64,000 nt of DNA from Anaerolineales bacterium (GTDB taxonomy: Bacteria; Chloroflexota; Anaerolineae; Anaerolineales; DRMV01). Each line of letters begins with the position of its first letter. Position 1 is the first letter of the stretch. Under the pieces are notes generated by a model that was not told where the DNA came from, ran no database searches, and worked only from the letters and a program-made list of their open reading frames with translations. Position numbers and translations under genes: made by a program. Shown one piece after another: positions 1 to 8,620 of this stretch. Where the stretch lies: positions 48,210-112,209 of the forward strand of contig JALVVL010000022.1 in the NCBI GenBank assembly GCA_027023425.1, read 5' to 3'.

Positions 1-1
1 G

Positions 2-1039
2 TTTTACTGGTCGCCGGGGGTGTTGGGGGCGGCGCTCAACAGCCTTGTAGGTTTTGTTTCGGTTGGCAGGGGAGCGGATTCGGTTTCGGCGTTTGAAGCC
101 GTTTTCATTTTGCTGGCCTATTCGCCGTTGGCGGTAGGAGCGGCCTTGGTCGGTTTGTTTTTGGCTTGGCGCGCCCAATCTACCGAATTGCCCGCCCACA
201 GCCGTTGGCTGAGGGGAATGCTTATCTTTTTGGCCGCGGCCTTGGTAGCGCTGTTTGTGTATCCGCTGCGCCCCGTGGCGTTCTTGGCATGGGTTCTTCC
301 GACCTTGTGGCTTGTTGCCGCGTGGGCGTTGTCTCGTTTGCCCAAACCGAGCACCGCGGCTTCGGTACATGCCGTGCTCATATTCTTGCTTTTTAGTTTT
401 GTGTTGCTAAACACCTTCGGGTTTGCCAATTCCATTGCTGGCTCTAAGGTAGCAACTGCGAGGTTGGTGCTTATCGCCCTCACCTTTCTGCTTATGCTGG
501 CCGCTACGGCATTGCTCGCGTGGGGCTGGACGCTTGACGAGGCGCTATCTGGCTTTGCGTGGGGCGCAACGATCTTTGTTTTGGTGCTGAACCTGAGTGC
601 TTTGTACCGCGCGGCTTATGCCCCTCGCCCCCGGGAATTTTGGTACGGCGAGCCCGCTTCGCCCAATGTGCACCTGCTTCAGCGCACTGTGGCCGATTTT
701 GGCAATTGGGTTCACGGCCACGCTGATACACTCACCCTCTTAGACCTCACCAATTCCCCGGCTTTGGCGTGGGATTTTCACAGCCTTCACTCCTACAAAG
801 CCGCCATTTTCCCCCCGCCCCGCGCCAAACCCGAAGCGGCCATAACCGCTCGCAATGCCCAGCCGCCTAAAGGCGCGGCCTACACAGGGCAAGATTTTCG
901 CGTCACGGCGCGCACAGTTTTTCCATTTGCAAACCTGCGCGAGGCATTGAAATGGCTTGCTTTCAGGCAGAGCACGCTTGAAAGCCGCTCGGATGTTTTG
1001 TGGATTAGGAACGATTTGTTTGCTGGGGCGAAAAAATGA
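2..1039 (+). CDS. Multi-pass membrane protein, 5'-truncated by window edge (glycosyltransferase-39-like C-terminal part possible)
   Basis: Frame open to the window edge (FYWSPGVLGAAL...), many hydrophobic helices, ends just before cmk. Confidence 0.6.
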   Translation, partial: FYWSPGVLGAALNSLVGFVSVGRGADSVSAFEAVFILLAYSPLAVGAALVGLFLAWRAQSTELPAHSRWLRGMLIFLAAALVALFVYPLRPVAFLAWVLPTLWLVAAWALSRLPKPSTAASVHAVLIFLLFSFVLLNTFGFANSIAGSKVATARLVLIALTFLLMLAATALLAWGWTLDEALSGFAWGATIFVLVLNLSALYRAAYAPRPREFWYGEPASPNVHLLQRTVADFGNWVHGHADTLTLLDLTNSPALAWDFHSLHSYKAAIFPPPRAKPEAAITARNAQPPKGAAYTGQDFRVTARTVFPFANLREALKWLAFRQSTLESRSDVLWIRNDLFAGAKK

Positions 1040-1062
1040 TGCCCCACAATAAGGAGCAGTTT

Positions 1063-1758
1063 ATGGGAAGCCCCCTCCGCATAGCGATTGACGGCCCTGC
1101 GGCTTCGGGAAAGTCTACTTTGGGGAAGCGCCTTGCCGCAGCGCTCGGCTACCTTTATTTTGATACAGGCGTCATGTATCGCGCTGTGGCTTTGGCGGCC
1201 TTGCGGCGTCACATTCCGGCAGAGGACGCCGACCGCCTGACCGACCTTGCCGCAAATTTGCAAATTGACGTCCGCCCACCGAGCAAAGACGACGGGCGGG
1301 ATTACGATGTCCTTTTGAACGGCGAGGATGTAACTTGGGAAATCCGTCGCCCTGAAGTTGATGCGATAGTTTCGGTTGTGGCCTCGCACCCGGGCGTGCG
1401 GGAGGTGCTGACGCGCAAACAGCGGGAAATTGGCGAGCGGGGGAGGGTTGTGATGGTGGGGCGCGATATTGGCACGGTGGTGATGCCTGACGCCGATTTG
1501 AAAATTTACCTTGATGCTTCGCCCGAAGAAAGAGCGCGCCGCCGTTACTTGCAGAGGCTGGGGCGCGGCGAGCAGGCTTCGTTTGAACACATCTTGGAGG
1601 CCGTCCGCGAGCGCGACCGCTTAGACCACGGCCGCGCGGTTGCCCCGCTGCGTCCGGCGCAAGACGCAATTGTGTTGGATTCCAGCGAGTTGAACGCCGA
1701 GCAAGTCTTCCAACGGGCACTCGCGCTTGTTAGGGGATATGTCAGACGCACCGACTAA
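1063..1758 (+). CDS. cmk: Cytidylate kinase
   Basis: IAIDGPAASGKSTLGKRLA P-loop, YFDTGVMYRAVAL, VGRDIGTVVMPDADLKIYLDAS; AAGGAG RBS upstream of ATG 1063 (the ORF track start at 1036 is probably too early). Confidence 0.95.
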   Translation: MGSPLRIAIDGPAASGKSTLGKRLAAALGYLYFDTGVMYRAVALAALRRHIPAEDADRLTDLAANLQIDVRPPSKDDGRDYDVLLNGEDVTWEIRRPEVDAIVSVVASHPGVREVLTRKQREIGERGRVVMVGRDIGTVVMPDADLKIYLDASPEERARRRYLQRLGRGEQASFEHILEAVRERDRLDHGRAVAPLRPAQDAIVLDSSELNAEQVFQRALALVRGYVRRTD

Positions 1759-2461
1759 GCCCTACTCGGTCCCGTTGCATGTGCGCTTGAACCGCGTTTT
1801 GTTGTTGGGGGCGTTTAGGGCGCTGGCACGCGTGCTTTTGCGTGTTAGGCGCGTTGGTTGGGAAAACATCCCAAAGAGCGGTGCATATGTGATTGCGTAC
1901 AACCATGTTTCCATTTTAGAGCCGCCCTTGCTGGCCGCCTTTTGGCCTAAGCCGCCGGAAGCGGTGGCGGCGCTGGATGTGTTTTTCCGGCCTTGGCAAG
2001 CGCGCTTGGTGAAACTTTACGGCGCTTTGCCAGTGCGCCGCCATGAGGTTGACAGGCGGGTTTTGAGCGCGATGGAAGCCGTATTGCGCGCCGGCAAGCC
2101 CCTTTTGATTGCCCCCGAGGGCGGGCGCTCGCACGTGCCCGGTCTGCGGCGCGGCTGGGCTGGCCTTGTGCAGGTGCTGGATAGGCTCGGCAGCATCCCG
2201 ATAGTGCCGGTTGGCCTCACGGGCACTTCCGACGCCCATTTGCGCGATGCTTTGCGCTTTAAACGGCCTGAAGTGGTGATTCGGGTAGGCAAACCGTTCA
2301 CATTGCCCCCCTTGCCGCCTAAAGGAGCAGAGCGGCGGGCGGCGCGCCGGCGGTACATTGATTTTGTGATGTGCCGCATTGCCGACCTGCTGCCACCGGA
2401 ATATCGCGGCGTGTATGCCGAATGCCCTGAGTTTGCTAATTTGCAGGCACCTTTGCGGTAA
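1739..2461 (+). CDS. 1-acyl-sn-glycerol-3-phosphate acyltransferase (PlsC-like)
   Basis: NHVSILEPP (NHxxxxD-like) and APEGGRSHVPGLRRGWAGL (EGGRS) acyltransferase motifs; overlaps the cmk 3' end by 20 nt. Confidence 0.85.
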   Translation: MSDAPTKPYSVPLHVRLNRVLLLGAFRALARVLLRVRRVGWENIPKSGAYVIAYNHVSILEPPLLAAFWPKPPEAVAALDVFFRPWQARLVKLYGALPVRRHEVDRRVLSAMEAVLRAGKPLLIAPEGGRSHVPGLRRGWAGLVQVLDRLGSIPIVPVGLTGTSDAHLRDALRFKRPEVVIRVGKPFTLPPLPPKGAERRAARRRYIDFVMCRIADLLPPEYRGVYAECPEFANLQAPLR

Positions 2462-2552
2462 AACGAAGCCTAAACGCCGCTGCTTTTTGCCTGTAAGAAA
2501 ATGAGCATTTTGTGACAGGCTCTTTCCCAAAACAACCTCAGGAGAGTTGACC

Positions 2553-2951
2553 ATGAAAAGGCCGCTCCTCGCCCTTTTTCTTTCGCTTGCCTACCTAACG
2601 ACAGTTTTTCTCGTTGTGTGGGTGGGCTTGTGGGCATGGGAGCGGGTTTACCGGCTGTTTTCGTGTTTGCCGGGTAGCCCAACGGTGCATTTGGCTGGGT
2701 GGATTGCGCTGCTTGCGGCTCTGGCATTTGCGGCAATTGCGGGCGCGGCCTGTCGTCTTTCGCGCGGGCAGTTTTATGGGCGTTGGCCGGTGTTCACGCT
2801 TGCCGGTCTCATTGCCATTGGCTTAGCAGTTTTACTCGGACGCGGTGCAAGCGCACTTTGGGCTTCGGTTGTGCTGGCCTCGGCGCTCGGAATTTTGAGC
2901 CATCTTTGGCTGGAAAACCGTTGCGCGGCCCAATCTCCTCGGCTTGGGTAA
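2553..2951 (+). CDS. Small membrane protein, function unknown
   Basis: AGGAGAG RBS before ATG 2553; 3-4 hydrophobic segments. Confidence 0.6.
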   Translation: MKRPLLALFLSLAYLTTVFLVVWVGLWAWERVYRLFSCLPGSPTVHLAGWIALLAALAFAAIAGAACRLSRGQFYGRWPVFTLAGLIAIGLAVLLGRGASALWASVVLASALGILSHLWLENRCAAQSPRLG

Positions 2952-2969
2952 TAAAGGCTTCTCGTAGTG

Positions 2970-3545
2970 CTTGACATCCTCTCCGCGATTGAACGGTTGA
3001 AACCGCAGATTTCGCAGAAAAAATCTGTGCTAATCTGTGTAATCTGTGGTTTTTATCCTTGGCGTCCTTTGTGCCCTTGGCGTCCTTGGCGTTACTATCC
3101 ACCGATTGACACAGATTTACACCGATTGGTTGTCTGAAACCACAGATTCCGCAGATTTCGCAGAAAAACTTCCACAGATCTCACAGGTTTACACCGATTG
3201 AAAGAAAACCACAGAGGACACAGAAATTTACAGAGAACACAGAAAAAAATCTGTGCTAATCTGTGTAATCTGTGGTTTGTTTTACCCTTGGCGTCCTTTG
3301 TGCCCTTGGCGTCCCTATCCACCGATTGACACAGATTTACACCGATTGGTTGTCTGAAACCACAGATTCCGCAGATTTCGCAGAAAAACTTCCACAGATC
3401 TCACAGGTTTACACCGATTGAAAGAAAACCACAGAGGACACAGAAGTTTACAGAGAACACAGAAAAAAATCTGTGCTAATCTGTGTAATCTGTGGTTTTT
3501 TCTTTCTTTGTTTCCTTTGCGTCTTTGCGTTACACTTGACATCCT
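2970..3545. repeat. Modular intergenic repeat block (ACACAGATT / GCCCTTGGCGTCC / ACCGATTG modules) with 220-bp tandem duplication
   Basis: 3095-3314 repeats at 3315-3500+ with only isolated differences (e.g. cagaaattt/cagaagttt). Confidence 0.9.
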
Positions 3546-3650
3546 TTGCATCCCTGATTCACCATGCCCGCTTGGTTTGACGATTCCCGCGCGGGCGAGT
3601 ATAATCGGGGCGCTCGCCCCAAGGGGCAATCCTTTCGTCTGGAGGCCGTT

Positions 3651-3884
3651 TTGGAAACCTATCTGGACATTGCACTGATAATCACCTCAATCGCTCTGAT
3701 AACGATTGTGGTTTTGCAAAGCAAAGGCGCCGGTCTGGGCGGCCTTACTGGCTCGGACATGGGGGCGGTGTTCAGTGCCCGCCGCGGTCTGGAAAAAACC
3801 TTTTTCTACCTCACCATCGTCATCAGCATCATCTTCTTCTTGCTCACAATAGCGGCGGTCATAGTCACCAAACAGGCCGGGTAA
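3651..3884 (+). CDS. secG: Preprotein translocase subunit SecG
   Basis: LQSKGAGLGGLTGSDMGAVFSARRGLEKTFFYLTIV; GGAGG 6 nt before TTG 3651, so the ORF track N-terminus from 3564 is probably untranslated. Confidence 0.88.
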   Translation: METYLDIALIITSIALITIVVLQSKGAGLGGLTGSDMGAVFSARRGLEKTFFYLTIVISIIFFLLTIAAVIVTKQAG

Positions 3885-3887
3885 CCA

Positions 3888-5627
3888 ATGGCAAATGGAG
3901 GCTTTCTCCGCCGCTTCCGCTGGCAAATACTGCTCGCGGTTGTGGCGGTCGTTGCTATTGGCGTGTTACTTTGGGGGCAAAAGCCAGCCACGGCACCTAA
4001 CACGGTAAACTCAGGGCCAGTGCCAAAGCGCGGAGGGGTCTATACCGAAGCGCTAATCGGTCATTTAAGCCGCCTCAACCCCCTGCTTGACGGCGGAAAT
4101 CAGGTTGACCGCGACGTAGACCGAGTGCTGAACTGCGGCTTAGTGCGGTTTGACGCGCGCGGCCTTCCGCAGCCATCTCTGGCCGAATCTTGGGGAATTT
4201 CAGCCGACGGCGCAGTCTACAACTTCGCCATCCGCAAAAATGCCAAATGGCACGACGGCAAGCCAGTCACAGCGGACGACGTGCTGTTCACCATTGAACT
4301 CATGCGCAGCGACGCGCTCCCCCTCCCACCGGCAATACGTTCACTCTGGAAAAGCGTCAAAGTCAAAAAATTCAACGACTACACCTTCCAAATTCGGCTA
4401 CCTGAGCCCTATGCGCCTTTTTTGGACTACCTGACTTTTGGTATTTTGCCCAAACACGTGTGGAAGGACGTCCCACCATCGGAAATAATAAACTCACCCA
4501 AAAACCTACAGCCGATCGGATGCGGGCCATACCAGTTTGACTCGCTGGTTGTGAAAGACGGCAAAATAACGGGGGTGGCGCTCAAGGCTTTCAAGGGCTA
4601 CTACGAAGGCCATCCTTTCATTGAGCGCGTTGTTTTCCGCTACTACGACACCCCCGAGCAAGCCCTGCAAGCCTACAAAGACGGCGAAGTGCTCGGCATT
4701 CAACGCATCACCAACGACATCCTGAAACCGGCACTCGCCGAACCGGCGCTCAACTTTTACACCGCTCGGTTGCCGCGCATGACGCTGATTTACCTCAACC
4801 TTGGCAACCAAGAAGTGCCGTTTTTCAAAGACAAAAACGTCCGCAAAGCCCTTTACTTAGGCCTAAACCGGCAGTGGATGATAGACCACGTTTTGAACGG
4901 GCAAGCGATGATTGCAACCGGCCCGATATTCCCGGGAACATGGGCTTACTACAACAAACTAAAACCCATCCCATACGACCCCGACCGCGCCATAAGCATA
5001 CTCAAAAAAGACAAATTTGTGATACCGGCGGGCGGCGGGGACGTGCGCGAAAAAGGCGGAAAACCGCTTGCCTTTGAACTGGTTTACCCGGACGATGAGA
5101 TACACGCCGCGCTCGCCAAAGAAATCCAACGGGACTGGAGCGCTTTGGGCGTAAAGGCCACCCTCAAGGCCGTTCCTTACGAAAAACTGATAACCGACTA
5201 TCTGGAACCGCGCACCTACCAAGCCGCACTGGTTGACATAGACCTCACCCGTTCGCCAGATCCCGACCCTTACCCCTTCTGGCATCAAACTCAAGTCACC
5301 AACGGGCAAAACTACGCAATGTGGGATAATCGGCGCGCCAGCGAATACCTTGAACAGGCGCGCATCACCCCCGACATCATAAAACGCCAAAAACTGTACT
5401 ACAACTTTCAGGTAATCTTTGAAGAAGAACTGCCCGCCCTGCCCTTGTTCTATCCGGTTTACACCTACGCAGTTGACAAACGCGTAGGCGGCGTGCAACT
5501 CGGCCCGGTGTTTGACATCAGCGACCGATTCAACCGGATAAACAAATGGTACATGGCCGTCCAAGCAGGTGGGGCAAAAGCCCAAGCGGGCAACACGCCG
5601 GCTTCAACTGGCACTCCGTCGCCATAA
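3888..5627 (+). CDS. ABC transporter substrate-binding protein, peptide/oligopeptide type (SBP_bac_5)
   Basis: N-terminal TM, RRGGVYTEALIGHLSRLNPLL, WHDGKPVTADDVLFTIELM, KNVRKALYLGLNR. Confidence 0.9.
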   Translation: MANGGFLRRFRWQILLAVVAVVAIGVLLWGQKPATAPNTVNSGPVPKRGGVYTEALIGHLSRLNPLLDGGNQVDRDVDRVLNCGLVRFDARGLPQPSLAESWGISADGAVYNFAIRKNAKWHDGKPVTADDVLFTIELMRSDALPLPPAIRSLWKSVKVKKFNDYTFQIRLPEPYAPFLDYLTFGILPKHVWKDVPPSEIINSPKNLQPIGCGPYQFDSLVVKDGKITGVALKAFKGYYEGHPFIERVVFRYYDTPEQALQAYKDGEVLGIQRITNDILKPALAEPALNFYTARLPRMTLIYLNLGNQEVPFFKDKNVRKALYLGLNRQWMIDHVLNGQAMIATGPIFPGTWAYYNKLKPIPYDPDRAISILKKDKFVIPAGGGDVREKGGKPLAFELVYPDDEIHAALAKEIQRDWSALGVKATLKAVPYEKLITDYLEPRTYQAALVDIDLTRSPDPDPYPFWHQTQVTNGQNYAMWDNRRASEYLEQARITPDIIKRQKLYYNFQVIFEEELPALPLFYPVYTYAVDKRVGGVQLGPVFDISDRFNRINKWYMAVQAGGAKAQAGNTPASTGTPSP

Positions 5628-5651
5628 GGCAGCAAAGCACAACATCCAAAC

Positions 5652-5684
5652 AAAAACAGCCGCTCACCCAAAGCGGCTGTTTTT
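5652..5684. terminator. Bidirectional intrinsic terminator
   Basis: AAAAACAGCCGCT-cacccaa-AGCGGCTGTTTTT perfect stem between convergent genes. Confidence 0.9.
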
Positions 5685-5705
5685 GTTGCACACAAGGCAT
5701 TGCGG

Positions 5706-7961
5706 CTAAGCCGCGGCTTTTTCCAGCCCGGCCAGCACCCGCTCGCCGGTCAGCGGGAAGTCGTGATACCACACGCCCACCGCGTGGCGCATGGCGTGCA
5801 TCACCGCGGGGGCAACCGGCAGGAAGGGCATTTCGCCCATGCCGCGCGCACCGTAGGGGCCGCGCGGGTCAGCGTATTCCAAAATCAGCGGGCGCACCCG
5901 CACCGGCACGTCCTTCACCGTGGGGATGAGGTAAGTGGAAAGCCGGTCAGTGACCACGTAGCCATCCTGCTGGATGAAATTCTCAATCAGCGTCCAGCCC
6001 AGGGCCTGCACCACGCCGCCCTCAATTTGGCCTTCCACCTGCTGGGGGTTGACCGCGCGGCCAACGTCGTTGCCCAAAATCACATCCACCACCCGCACCT
6101 CGCCGGTTTCGGTGTCCACTTCTAACGCAACAGCCGCCGCAACGTAGCCGTAAGCGAAGTTGGGCTCCGCGAAGCCGGTAACTTCGTCGAAGGGCGTGGT
6201 GGGCGGGGCTTTGTAGGTAAACTCCACGGAAACCGGGCGCTCGCCCGCCTGCCAGCGCCACAGCGCGCGCTCAGCCGCGCCCTTCACCGCGTGCCCGGCC
6301 ATAAACGTCAGGCGGGAAGCCGACGCACTGCCCGAACTTTCGGTGAACGCGGTGTCGGAGACGCGCATTTCCACCTTTTCAGGGGCAATGCCCAAAGTTT
6401 CGGCCGCGATTTGCAGCATGGCGGTGTGATGCCCTTGGCCGACCTCCGCGCCAGCAATGTAGACCACCGCGCGCTCAATTTCTTCACCACCCTCCAGTTT
6501 CACCTTCGCCCAACTGTTCTCAGGATAGCCGAAAGAAAAGCCCACGTTCTTGAAGCCCGCGGCAAAGCCGATGCCGCGCTTGATGTGCGGCTTGGGCAGG
6601 CCGTTCCAATGCGGCCAAATCGTATCATCCGCGTCTTCGGGGCGATACCAGCCCTCAGGCCCCTTGCGCCAGCCTGCGGCTTTGGCGGTTTCCTCAATGA
6701 CCTGCGCAATGCTCACCCCCGGCGGCACCGGCGTACCCACCGACATCAGGCTGCCTTCCCGCAGCACATTGCGCAGGCGGAATTCCACCGGATCCATGCC
6801 CAAGGCCTCGGCGAGTTTGTTCATCTGCATTTCGGCCACGAAGTTGCCCTGAGGCCCGCCGAAGCCGCGGAACGCGCCCGCCGGGATGTTGTTGGTGTAA
6901 ACCGCGTAGCCGTCCACCCACACATTGGGGATTTCGTAGGGGCCGGTGCAGGTAATCACCGCGTTGCCCAGCACCTTGTTGCTGGTGTACCAGTACGCGC
7001 CGCCATCGGCAATCAGTTCCACCTGTGCGGCAATGACCTTGCCCTCTTTGGTCGCTCCCCATTTGGCGCGCATGAAGTACTGGTGGCGCTTGTGATGGCC
7101 GATGATGGATTCTTCGCGGCTCCAGATGATTTTGACGGGGCGAACGATGCCGCGCTGGTGCAGCCGCCAAACGGCTAAGGCGAGCACGATTTGCACCGAC
7201 ATATCCTCCCGCCCGCCGAACGCGCCGCCGATAGCCGGATAAATCACCCGGATTTGGTCTTCGGGCAGTTGCAGCGCGTGGGCAATCTGCTCGCGGTCTT
7301 CATGCGTCCACTGCCCGGCCACGTAAATCGCGATGCGGCCTTCCTCATCAATGAAAGCCACGCCCGCTTCGGGCTGGAGGTAAGCGTGCTCCTGCATGGG
7401 CGTGTGGTATTCGGCTTCCACGATGACATCGGCTTGAGCGAAGGCGGCTTCCACATCGCCCTTGCGGATGCGGTCGTGGGTGAAAATGTTGGTGCCGAGT
7501 TCGGGGTGCAGCAGCGGCGCGTCGGGCTGCATGGCCTCGCGCGGGTCGGTCACCACCGGCAGGTCTTCGTATTCCACTTGGATGAGGTCGCGGGCGCGGG
7601 CCGCGATTTCCTCGGTTTCGGCCACCACCACCGCGACCTGGTCGCCCACGAAGCGCACCCGGTCGGCGTAGGGCTTGTTGGAGCCGGGGCCGCAGAGCAC
7701 CGGCTGGTCGGGCTCCATCAGACCGTATTCGTTGTTGGGCACGTCTTTGGCGGTAAACACGCCTAACACGCCGGGGAGCGCCTCCGCGGCAGAAGTGTCA
7801 ATGCTCAAAATGCGCGCGTGCGGCCTTCCGGCGAACAAAATTTTCATGTAAGCCATGTTCGGCAGGTCAATATCGGCAGGGAAAAGGGCTTTGCCGGTGA
7901 CTTTATCTTTTGCGTCAATTCGCTTAAGGGAACGTCCAAGAACTTCCATTTTGAACCTCAC
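5706..7961 (-). CDS. Molybdopterin-binding subunit, xanthine dehydrogenase/aldehyde oxidase family
   Basis: QEHAYLQPEAGVAF, IGGAFGGREDMSVQI, AFRGFGGPQGNFVAE, AEVGQGHHTAMLQIAAETL. Confidence 0.92.
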   Translation of the reverse strand: MRFKMEVLGRSLKRIDAKDKVTGKALFPADIDLPNMAYMKILFAGRPHARILSIDTSAAEALPGVLGVFTAKDVPNNEYGLMEPDQPVLCGPGSNKPYADRVRFVGDQVAVVVAETEEIAARARDLIQVEYEDLPVVTDPREAMQPDAPLLHPELGTNIFTHDRIRKGDVEAAFAQADVIVEAEYHTPMQEHAYLQPEAGVAFIDEEGRIAIYVAGQWTHEDREQIAHALQLPEDQIRVIYPAIGGAFGGREDMSVQIVLALAVWRLHQRGIVRPVKIIWSREESIIGHHKRHQYFMRAKWGATKEGKVIAAQVELIADGGAYWYTSNKVLGNAVITCTGPYEIPNVWVDGYAVYTNNIPAGAFRGFGGPQGNFVAEMQMNKLAEALGMDPVEFRLRNVLREGSLMSVGTPVPPGVSIAQVIEETAKAAGWRKGPEGWYRPEDADDTIWPHWNGLPKPHIKRGIGFAAGFKNVGFSFGYPENSWAKVKLEGGEEIERAVVYIAGAEVGQGHHTAMLQIAAETLGIAPEKVEMRVSDTAFTESSGSASASRLTFMAGHAVKGAAERALWRWQAGERPVSVEFTYKAPPTTPFDEVTGFAEPNFAYGYVAAAVALEVDTETGEVRVVDVILGNDVGRAVNPQQVEGQIEGGVVQALGWTLIENFIQQDGYVVTDRLSTYLIPTVKDVPVRVRPLILEYADPRGPYGARGMGEMPFLPVAPAVMHAMRHAVGVWYHDFPLTGERVLAGLEKAAA

Positions 7962-7969
7962 CGATGGGG

Positions 7970-8596
7970 TTAGTATTCGGTATCTTCACGCGGAGGGCGA
8001 GCGGCGTTGAACAGCCAAGCAATAACCGCCGCCAAAGTCCATAGAATTGCCAGCAGCACCAAAAAGAGCAAGAAATAAACGCCGGCTAAAGGAACCGGGC
8101 CGGGCATAAGCCATCCCGGCGGGATGGCAACCCACCCGTGGGAGATGTCCAGCCGCACCAGCCAAACACTTCCCACCAATGCAATGAGAACGCCAAGCGC
8201 GCCCAACACCCTCACGCCGGTATCGGGGCTGAGCCTGCGTTTGCGCCTGAGCGGACGCTTGACGTCAAGCGGCGTGTAAGGCGTCACGCGCAATGCGGCA
8301 TAGAGCAAGGCGTAAACCAGCGCGTACAAAGCATAAAATAACGCCGCATAGCCGATCGTGAGCCACAATGCCCCTTGCGGAATGCCGATTTTGGGCAACG
8401 GGCGGTAGGCGGACGCCGACAATCCAAGCCATTCCACAGCCTTGGGGTAAGCAAGGGTGAGGCGCGCCGCGGCATACGCCAAAATTGGCAACAAAACCGC
8501 CAACATTATCCCCAAAGCGCCCCAAATGGGATGCCCCATCGTGCGCTTGGCAAACGAAGGCATTTCCGGGCGTCCGGAGGAGGAATACATGCCCAT
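7970..8596 (-). CDS. Multi-pass membrane protein lying between the molybdenum-hydroxylase subunits
   Basis: Four to five hydrophobic stretches; tightly spaced (8 nt and about 24 nt) to both neighbours on the same strand. Confidence 0.65.
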   Translation of the reverse strand: MGMYSSSGRPEMPSFAKRTMGHPIWGALGIMLAVLLPILAYAAARLTLAYPKAVEWLGLSASAYRPLPKIGIPQGALWLTIGYAALFYALYALVYALLYAALRVTPYTPLDVKRPLRRKRRLSPDTGVRVLGALGVLIALVGSVWLVRLDISHGWVAIPPGWLMPGPVPLAGVYFLLFLVLLAILWTLAAVIAWLFNAARPPREDTEY

Positions 8597-8620
8597 ATCG
8601 GCTCCTAAAAGTGCTTAGGC

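Noticed and set aside
2974-3500. Possible CRISPR array
   Set aside because: Repeats are a 220-bp tandem duplication plus degenerate words on both strands, with no regular 24-40-nt repeat / unique-spacer pattern and no cas genes in the window
2809-3629. ORFs in the repeat block (2809-3102, 3095-3322, 3315-3629, 3418-3678) sharing 'NHRLHRLAQIFFCVLCK...'
   Set aside because: Peptides are translations of the repeat words; the same peptide text recurs at every repeat block, with no RBS or family signature
6291-7766. Antisense ORFs in the Mo subunit (6291-7178, 7191-7766)
   Set aside because: Shadow ORFs opposite the molybdopterin-binding subunit
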